NCBI GenBank assembly: GCA_004555145.1
Contig: SFJB01000108.1
Coordinates: 1-5,423, forward strand
Origin: Bacteroidales bacterium
Lineage (GTDB): Bacteria > Bacteroidota > Bacteroidia > Bacteroidales > UBA932
DNA: 5,423 bases
Direction: 5' to 3'
The position numbers were made by a program, and so were the translations under genes. The notes beneath the pieces were generated by a model. The model had not been told where the DNA came from, ran no database searches, and saw only the letters and a program-made list of their open reading frames with translations. This document shows positions 1-5,423 of the stretch, piece after piece. Position 1 is the stretch's first letter. Each line of letters starts with the position of its first letter.

Positions 1-327
1 CGCAATGCGCGGCTCTACGCTGTGAAGGATGAGGTGAACCGTTTCCTTATAGAGCAAAACTACATTGACGGCAGTGTGGAGACGCTGCCGGAATATGGCG
101 AAGCGCATCCTGTCAGCGAAGAGGAAGCGGCAATCTTCGATGCTGCCTGCTCATCCTATCAGTTCCCTCTTGGCACCCCGATAGCAGTAGGCAGCCGCAA
201 GACTTCAGCAGGTACCGACTACCGCTATGACGTGGAGAGCGCAGGCCCTGCCGGAGTATCCAGGAGCGTGATTTACGTAACGGTATCCAACGGCCGCGGT
301 CCTGAATTCACAGAAGTCGTCAGGTAA
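1..327 (+). CDS. C-terminal part of an unrecognised protein (5' end outside window)
   Basis: The frame is open from the first base and ends at TAA 325-327, giving 108 visible residues. A GTG at 22 could serve as a start but has no clear ribosome-binding site, and the frame continues upstream of it, so this is most likely the tail of a longer gene. The first half is acidic and probably helical (RLYAVKDEVNRFLIEQ near residues 5-20, then an EEEAAIFDAA stretch). The second half has alternating hydrophobic residues typical of beta strands (YRYDVES, SVIYVTVSN) and ends in EFTEVVR. There is one cysteine, no membrane span and no motif I can assign to a family. It converges on the HTCS gene and its last 8 bases overlap that gene's end. 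Being convergent, it is not in the same transcript as the HTCS; whether it belongs to the same PUL is unknown. I am fairly sure it is coding and have no function to offer. Confidence 0.7.
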   Translation, partial: RNARLYAVKDEVNRFLIEQNYIDGSVETLPEYGEAHPVSEEEAAIFDAACSSYQFPLGTPIAVGSRKTSAGTDYRYDVESAGPAGVSRSVIYVTVSNGRGPEFTEVVR

Positions 328-3300
328 GTTCATCTGCCGAAGTAAGTCCGCTTTCAAGATACTGGCTTGGGAGCACGCCAAACTGTTTCTTGAACAGGGT
401 TGCGAAATGGGATGCCGAATTGAATCCCACCATGCTGGAGATAGCCGATATTTTCAACTGTCCTTCCCGTATCAGTTCGGCCGCGCGGTTCAGACGGTAG
501 ACATTGAAATAGTCGTTCGGTGTCTGACCTGTAAGCGCCTTGATCTTTGCGTAGAATTTGGTGCGGCTGATTGATAGCTGGGCTGCGATATCGTCCATAT
601 TGAATTTTTCTTCCTTCTGCATTGCGGCATCCATCAAGGCGAACACCTTGTCCATCAACTCCTTGTCCAAAGGAGACAGGGCTCCTTCGTCTATGGTATG
701 CGGAGTGGTGACCGTATTGAACATCTTCCTCACCCTATGTCGGTTTTCCAACTGGGTCTGTATCATCGCCATCAGGTAGTCCTTGTTGAAAGGCTTGAGC
801 AGATAAGCGTCGGCACCGGCATGCAGGCCCTGGATCTGGTCATCCATTGTGGATTTGGCCGTGAGGAGAATGACTGGTATGTGACATATCGACAGGTTTT
901 CCTTCACCATACGGCACAATTGCAGTCCGTCCACGTCCACCATCATCACGTCGCTTAGCACCAAATCCGGTTGCTCCCGTTCAATTATCTGGTAGCCGCT
1001 CATTGCATCGAAGCGGCAGATGACCCTGTAGGTAGGCGAGAGCAGGGACTTCAGCAGATACACCATCTCATAGTCATCGTCAATCACAAGAACCTTCAGT
1101 CTGTCGTCACCACCTGTATCTGGACTTTCCCGGACGAGATACTCGCTCTGGCTGCGTTTATCATCAACAGAGACGAAGGTGTCCTCTTCACGGGCTTTCT
1201 CCTCCTCAGTATAAGCTGCGTCCCACATCGGCAGGGCGAAACGGAAAGACGAGCCGCTTTTTCCTTCGGGGAGATCATTCCTATTGAAAGCGGCAATGTA
1301 TCCGTGGTGAAGTTCCACCAGGGACTTCGTATAGTACAAGCCTATGCCGGTTCCTCCCGATTTCTTGGCAGCGTCGGTCTGGGCAAAACGTTCGAAAATG
1401 AATTTCAGCTGGTCTTCCGGAATACCGACGCCGGTATCATCCACCGAAACTTGGAGATACGGCATCCCGGAGGCCTCCAGGGGTAGTTGAGGCGAGTCTG
1501 TCACAACTGCTGTCACGGTGATTGCGCCTCCCGGTGGAGTAAACTTCAAAGCATTGGACAGCAGGTTGTAGAGTACCTTCTCCAATTTGTCCACATCCAA
1601 CCACATAAGTGCCGGAGAATCAGGCAGATTGACCTGTAGGTCGATGTCCTTTTGGGACGCTCCGAAGCGGAATTGCTCCGCTACCCGTCTGATGACGGCA
1701 CCTGCATCGTTCATGCTTACCCGCAGCCTGAGCATATCGTGGTCCAGTTTGTTGAAGTCCAGCATCTGGCTCACCAGTTTGAGCATACGGTCCGTATTAC
1801 GGCGGATAACCTGCTTCATATGTGCCGCTTCGGCCGGCATATCCGGCAGCGAGTCCGCTGCACCGTCAATGAGCGTCAGCGGGGTGCGGAATTCGTGTGA
1901 GATATTGGCGAAAAAGTCAATGTTATGCATGTTCACTTCTTCCTGCATACGCTTTTCCTGTCGGGCCACTTCCGCTTCCTTCAGGCGCTGGTTGCGCTGG
2001 TACCAGAAAATAAGCAGGAAAGCAAGTCCAAGCAAGGCCAGGGCAAGTGTGGCCCAATGATACCATGGACGCGGTATCACAATTTTGAGCAGATATTCCG
2101 GGCCCTCGGTATCGGCCTGCAGATTTCCAGCCTGTATCCAGATACTGTTGACACCATACCATAGACCATAGAGAGGGATGGAATGGCCCATAGTGCGGAC
2201 CTCGGCTGGCGTGCCATCGTTGACCCGGTACCGGAAAAGGATCTGAGCGGGATTGGCCCCCATCTGTGAAAGTGACAAGTTCAGATTTTCTTGAATTCCC
2301 TGCATCTTGATTTTGGCAGACTGGCGGATTCCCGGCTGCAGGCGCATCAGGGATATGACCCGGTCTCCCGTAGAGAGTATTAGATGGAGTGGATTATCCT
2401 GCGGTACCGGAGCGGCAACTTGGTCCGCTTGCAGTATCTCGAATGACCCGTGACAATCCATTATGAGACTGCCGTCCGGGAAAGGAAAAAAGTTCATAGG
2501 GTCAGTCGAGCCGGAGATATCGGACCAGATCGAGTAGAAGTTGCCGGATGTGCTATCGTACCGGTAAACTGAGGACTCTGCCAGGATGTAGATGTTTCCC
2601 GCCGATTCGCAGATGTTCCAGATGCGCATATCCCTGAATTCTGGAATCCGGGTCATCTGATGGTCATTGAGAGAAAACCTGAACAGGCCCCAGTCGGTCG
2701 TCCCTATCCATAGATTGCCGTCCTGGTCTTCCTGAATGACGGAGATGTAGTTCTGATCATAGTGCTCGGGGAAGGTCACCTGCTCCTCCGTATGGTCCGA
2801 AGGATTGACAAGAAGTAAACCGGCATCGGAGAATGCCATAGCAATCTGTCCTCCCGCAAGTTCTGTCAAGGCCGTGGAATGAATGTTCCCGCCGGCTTCC
2901 ACCTGCCCTGCTTTCTGAAAATGAATAGAGCCGTTTGCTTCCCCTGCTGAGTACCAATATCCTGAGCTGAATCCTACACCCCAGAATGACCCGTCCGAAG
3001 CGCGAATAATCTTCTGCAGGACGGGAACGTTGCCGTTTTCGTCGGGATCACAGCTGATTGAAAGGACCCTGTGCCCGTCTGAAAGGGAAACGATGCGGCT
3101 TCCGCTCCAGTCTGAAATGACGAGTCTGTCATCGCCGAAGAATGATAAACTGTAGAAGTGCAATCTCCAATTCATCTGAACTGGAAGCGGGGATGCTTTC
3201 TGATACAGATACCACTCATATTTTACCGTCCTTTGGGCGAGATCATAGGTGATGACCTTGCCATCATCCAGAAGCATTACCAGATAGCGCCTGTTAAAAG

Positions 3301-4327
3301 TACTGGTGATGAGTCTGTGCCTGCCAACGTAGCGTAACAGTGGAGAAAATAGGCGATCAGGTTCCCTGGCCATAGCCTTATGGAATGAGCCTGCCTTGTC
3401 AATAGCCCACAGGTGGCCGGAACGGTCGCTTTTCAGGGAAACCAGGTCGCTGTCATCCACCGAAAAGGTGAATGGGAGATCCTGTGCGCCAGAAGATGAA
3501 AGCGTTCGAGTCGGAATCCGGTAACACCATATACCCTTGTCAGTCAAAAACACCATACGGTCCCCATTACGGACTATGTCCCGTATTGCAAGTGAGCTCA
3601 GCGGCTCCAGTTCCGACGGAAACGGAACCTCCGTTTCGGATTCCGTATCCCAAATGGATAGTCTTCCTCCTGAAACGACATACATTGTCCGTTGACCGTC
3701 GCTTGCCATACGGTCAACATTTCCCGGAACCGGGATTTGCCGTACTGTATGAAATGAAGCATCCCGTCCGGCGACACCGTTTTTCGTTGATATCCAAAAA
3801 CGTCCGTAATCATCCGTAGTATAATTCAGATGCAGCCTCTGCTCTACGGTTAGGGGAAACAGAATGGCAAAGTTGTCCGATTCCGGATCATAAACAAGCA
3901 TATGGCTGGTGGTCCAAGCCAGGATAATGCCTTCGGATGTCTCGAATATGCCCTGGATGTAGTTGTTGATCCCAGAGACGTGATAATGCCTGAAACCCAT
4001 ACGGTCTTCCTCCATACGGTCCATTCCTTTCTGTGTACCGACCCAGAGGCGTCCGGCCGAGTCGGAATAGAGGCAATTGACGTGGTAGGAAGACAGGGAT
4101 TCGGGGTGGTCTGACATAGGAAAGTACTGCACGTAATTGGCACCGTCATATCCATAAAAGCCGTTATCTTCGGACAGAAGCCAAACCATACCGTTCAGAT
4201 CTTCTTCCACATGGGAAATCGCAGGAATCTGGTGAACCTGGACCTGACGGACTCCTCCGGTATCGAAAGGAAGGACTGCAGGAGATAGAACCGAAAGCGC
4301 GAGAAGCAGTGTTAAAAAGGGTGCCAT
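320..4327 (-). CDS. Hybrid two-component system (HTCS) sensor kinase/response regulator of a PUL
   Basis: One 1335-residue polypeptide combines sensor, kinase, receiver and transcription factor, the usual HTCS size. Numbering is from ATG 4327-4325. A hydrophobic export segment (about 1-21) is followed by a periplasmic two-component-regulator propeller with recurring blade motifs near 37-62, 83-105, 169-187, 296-315 and 530-551 (for example DGNLWIGT). A Y_Y_Y-type domain (about 686-753, FRYRVN and PRPWYHW) leads to one membrane span (759-777) and a short charged coiled-coil-like linker. Next come the HisKA domain (H811 in ISHEFRTP), the ATPase domain (N921/N925, D964-x-G-x-G968, FERF, GGTGIGL at 991-997), the receiver (D1083/D1084, phospho-acceptor D1126, T1156, K1178) and the AraC DNA-binding domain (about 1224-1326, two helix-turn-helices). 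All phosphotransfer residues are present, so it should be active. Known HTCS family members sense oligosaccharides in the periplasm and activate neighbouring susC/susD operons; the ligand here is unknown. The frame stays open to a TTG at 4354 (9 more residues, including R and K). I prefer the ATG because the stretch before it is AT-rich and promoter-like, though the TTG would give a more typical charged signal-peptide n-region. Confidence 0.95.
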   Translation of the reverse strand: MAPFLTLLLALSVLSPAVLPFDTGGVRQVQVHQIPAISHVEEDLNGMVWLLSEDNGFYGYDGANYVQYFPMSDHPESLSSYHVNCLYSDSAGRLWVGTQKGMDRMEEDRMGFRHYHVSGINNYIQGIFETSEGIILAWTTSHMLVYDPESDNFAILFPLTVEQRLHLNYTTDDYGRFWISTKNGVAGRDASFHTVRQIPVPGNVDRMASDGQRTMYVVSGGRLSIWDTESETEVPFPSELEPLSSLAIRDIVRNGDRMVFLTDKGIWCYRIPTRTLSSSGAQDLPFTFSVDDSDLVSLKSDRSGHLWAIDKAGSFHKAMAREPDRLFSPLLRYVGRHRLITSTFNRRYLVMLLDDGKVITYDLAQRTVKYEWYLYQKASPLPVQMNWRLHFYSLSFFGDDRLVISDWSGSRIVSLSDGHRVLSISCDPDENGNVPVLQKIIRASDGSFWGVGFSSGYWYSAGEANGSIHFQKAGQVEAGGNIHSTALTELAGGQIAMAFSDAGLLLVNPSDHTEEQVTFPEHYDQNYISVIQEDQDGNLWIGTTDWGLFRFSLNDHQMTRIPEFRDMRIWNICESAGNIYILAESSVYRYDSTSGNFYSIWSDISGSTDPMNFFPFPDGSLIMDCHGSFEILQADQVAAPVPQDNPLHLILSTGDRVISLMRLQPGIRQSAKIKMQGIQENLNLSLSQMGANPAQILFRYRVNDGTPAEVRTMGHSIPLYGLWYGVNSIWIQAGNLQADTEGPEYLLKIVIPRPWYHWATLALALLGLAFLLIFWYQRNQRLKEAEVARQEKRMQEEVNMHNIDFFANISHEFRTPLTLIDGAADSLPDMPAEAAHMKQVIRRNTDRMLKLVSQMLDFNKLDHDMLRLRVSMNDAGAVIRRVAEQFRFGASQKDIDLQVNLPDSPALMWLDVDKLEKVLYNLLSNALKFTPPGGAITVTAVVTDSPQLPLEASGMPYLQVSVDDTGVGIPEDQLKFIFERFAQTDAAKKSGGTGIGLYYTKSLVELHHGYIAAFNRNDLPEGKSGSSFRFALPMWDAAYTEEEKAREEDTFVSVDDKRSQSEYLVRESPDTGGDDRLKVLVIDDDYEMVYLLKSLLSPTYRVICRFDAMSGYQIIEREQPDLVLSDVMMVDVDGLQLCRMVKENLSICHIPVILLTAKSTMDDQIQGLHAGADAYLLKPFNKDYLMAMIQTQLENRHRVRKMFNTVTTPHTIDEGALSPLDKELMDKVFALMDAAMQKEEKFNMDDIAAQLSISRTKFYAKIKALTGQTPNDYFNVYRLNRAAELIREGQLKISAISSMVGFNSASHFATLFKKQFGVLPSQYLESGLTSADELT

Positions 4328-4342
4328 ATGCGGTATTTTTCT

Positions 4343-4350
4343 CAAAAATA
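4343..4350 (-). promoter_or_regulatory. Candidate Bacteroidota-type -7 element for the HTCS gene
   Basis: Read on the minus strand the bases are TATTTTTG, an exact match to the Bacteroides -7 consensus TAnnTTTG. The nearest -33 position, 19-21 bases upstream, has only a weak resemblance to TTTG (CGTG around 4371-4374). If used, transcription would begin about 10 bases before the ATG at 4327, giving a very short leader and ruling out the TTG at 4354. In such an AT-rich stretch the match could be chance, so confidence is low. Confidence 0.3.
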
Positions 4351-4374
4351 GCAAGAAATCAGCTTTCTTCCACG

Positions 4375-4418
4375 AAAAAAATGCAAAATCGGCCGTATCT
4401 GTGCAGATACGGCCGATT
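4375..4418 (-). terminator. Intrinsic terminator of the susD-like operon
   Basis: A perfect inverted repeat has 15-base arms at 4387-4401 (AATCGGCCGTATCTG) and 4404-4418, separated by only TG, so the real hairpin probably has a 13-14 bp stem with a 4-6 base loop. Read on the minus strand the stem is followed by TTTTGCATTTTTTT, a classic T-rich tail, placed about 25 bases after the susD-like stop codon. On the plus strand the following bases (TCTTCGTT) are only moderately T-rich, so termination in that direction would be weaker. The hairpin ends the SusD-like transcript and separates it from the downstream co-directional HTCS gene. Confidence 0.85.
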
Positions 4419-4442
4419 CTTCGTTAAAACATCAGATGAGTA

Positions 4443-5423
4443 TTACTTCCATCCTTCGTTCTGGGTCAGCTCTGCGCCCGTATTCAGGTCAATATACGTT
4501 TGCGGAATCGGGAACAGATCGAACTGGATGTCTCCGGAATCCTCAGCCCAGCGGCGTATGGCGGGATAGATCTCGGCGTTGCCACGGGCAGAGTACATAC
4601 CGTAATTGTAAATGCGAGGCTTCCACTCGGAAGGCTTCATGCGAAGGAATGTGGCCCAGCGGAACTCTTCGTAAAGAAGTTCACGGCCGCGCTCATCAAG
4701 AATGGTATCGATGGTGATGCTGTCGAACGGATTTGCATTCGAACGGGCGCGGACTGTGTTCAGTGCCTCAAGTGCACCGGCAGTGTCTCCGGAGCGTAAA
4801 AGAGCCTCAGCGAGGAGCAGATATACCTCTGCAGTGCGGGCGCCGTACTTGGAACGGTAGAAATACACGAACCTTCCAAACCAGCCTGCCGGCTCGGTCT
4901 GGTCATAGTCCCATGCGTCGAACGGGGTCTCCTTGTACCAGATAGGGAAGAAGGTGCCGGAGAGTTCCGGAGTAGAATGATCGATATGGTTCCAGCCGAC
5001 TTTCTGCTCGTAGAGAGAGTGGTTCTCGTCACAGCACATATACTCGGTCTTGACAGTCACATCCTCGATATAGCGCAGGTCGCCGGTGGAGTTGTTGTTG
5101 TGCTCTGCATCCCACATCGTGTAGGAGGCATACCAGGTCGGTGTGCTCTGTGCCCAGCCGGTACCACCGTGGGAAGCCGGACTCATAGCTCCGCCGTACT
5201 TGGCGGAGAAGGCTTTCCACGGGCCTGGAGCCGCAGAGCTTTCCTTATACTCCGGTGCCCAGTTGTAGTCCTGGAGGGCAGGTGTGAATCCCAGGGTGCA
5301 CTGGCGGCGTCCGCCGTTGGTGCTCCACATACTTCCGCCATTGGTGGCAAAGGTTGCATAGTCAGGTGCTCCGACCATTACCCAGATTGCTTCCGTGTTG
5401 GCTGGGCTGACTATGTTCGCTGC
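4443..5423 (-). CDS. SusD/RagB-family nutrient-binding outer-membrane lipoprotein, C-terminal part
   Basis: The frame runs open from the right edge to TAA at 4445-4443, giving 326 residues; SusD-like proteins are usually about 500-650 residues, so the N-terminal part with its lipoprotein signal is missing. Numbering is from the first visible residue. The family signature is clear: a TPR-like helix pair (about 193-229, YGARTAEVYLLLAEALLRSG then ALEALNTVRAR), the helix ILDERGRELLYEEFRW (about 241-256), and the C-terminal block DLFPIPQTYIDLN...LTQNEGW (302-325) that closes most SusD proteins. An aromatic-rich segment (W90, W97, Y98, Y101, W104) could contribute to ligand binding, but this is inference. 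Adjacent cysteines occur at 130-131. In the family the protein sits on the cell surface and caps a SusC-type TonB-dependent transporter, handing it glycans or other nutrients. The susC partner is expected just upstream, beyond the right edge. The substrate cannot be told. The internal ATG at 5378 is not the true start. Confidence 0.95.
   Translation of the reverse strand, partial: AANIVSPANTEAIWVMVGAPDYATFATNGGSMWSTNGGRRQCTLGFTPALQDYNWAPEYKESSAAPGPWKAFSAKYGGAMSPASHGGTGWAQSTPTWYASYTMWDAEHNNNSTGDLRYIEDVTVKTEYMCCDENHSLYEQKVGWNHIDHSTPELSGTFFPIWYKETPFDAWDYDQTEPAGWFGRFVYFYRSKYGARTAEVYLLLAEALLRSGDTAGALEALNTVRARSNANPFDSITIDTILDERGRELLYEEFRWATFLRMKPSEWKPRIYNYGMYSARGNAEIYPAIRRWAEDSGDIQFDLFPIPQTYIDLNTGAELTQNEGWK

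Noticed and set aside
365..394. Weak inverted repeat TGGC...GCCA just inside the HTCS 3' end, considered as a terminator for the left-hand gene
   Set aside because: The stem is only about 4 bp and no T-run follows it on the plus strand.
971..1486. A 171-codon open frame on the plus strand, and a similar one at 1587-2060
   Set aside because: Both lie entirely antisense to the kinase and receiver domains of the HTCS, whose minus-strand motifs are unmistakable. Their translations show no recognisable domain and look like by-products of the opposite strand's codon use.
3999..4025. Short direct repeats of CCATACGGTC, with more copies of CATACGGTC near 3553, 3709 and 1785
   Set aside because: On the minus strand each is GAC-CGT-ATG encoding Asp-Arg-Met in the HTCS (residues 103-105, 108-110, 205-207, 256-258, 846-848). 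All five copies are in frame in the protein and unevenly spaced, so they look like codon preference rather than a binding-site array.
4387..4418. The perfect palindrome considered as an operator or a recombination (invertible promoter) site
   Set aside because: The 2-base centre, GC-rich stem and T-rich tail directly after the susD-like gene are better explained by an intrinsic terminator, and no second copy of the repeat was seen in the window.
4436..4799. Plus-strand open frames over the susD-like gene and its terminator (4436-4717, 4500-4799)
   Set aside because: They are antisense to conserved SusD blocks and have low-complexity, basic translations without domain signals.

Overview
The window looks like part of a Bacteroidales (Bacteroidota) genome with a GC content near 50%. 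The evidence is the pairing of a SusD/RagB-family outer-membrane lipoprotein gene with a very large one-piece hybrid two-component system (HTCS) regulator. That combination is the hallmark of a polysaccharide utilization locus (PUL). The genus cannot be fixed from this sequence.

Layout: positions 1-327 (+) hold the last 108 codons of an unrecognised protein whose start lies left of the window. From 4327 down to 320 (-) runs a complete HTCS gene. It encodes an export signal, a periplasmic beta-propeller sensor, a Y_Y_Y-type domain, one membrane span, a histidine kinase, a receiver and an AraC-type DNA-binding domain. Its stop codon lies inside the 3' end of the convergent left-hand gene, an 8-bp tail-to-tail overlap. 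Positions 4328-4442 are a 115-bp spacer containing a strong intrinsic terminator (perfect 15-bp arms, T-rich tail on the minus strand) and a weak candidate promoter for the HTCS. From 4443 to the right edge (-) is the C-terminal 326 residues of a SusD-like protein, whose 5' end and probable SusC partner lie beyond the window.

Likely working model: the SusC/SusD-like pair binds and imports a glycan at the outer membrane, and a breakdown product is sensed by the HTCS propeller in the periplasm. The signal passes from His to Asp inside the same polypeptide, and the AraC domain then activates the PUL promoter. The terminator suggests that the transport operon ends before the regulator, so the regulator is probably expressed separately. 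The glycan cannot be deduced because no glycoside hydrolase or lyase is visible.

I found no evidence of a novel system, CRISPR array, mobile element or RNA gene. The points most worth a second look are the unknown left-hand gene with its overlapping convergent end, the compact terminator/promoter spacer with its ambiguous HTCS start, and a non-consensus receiver loop in the HTCS.
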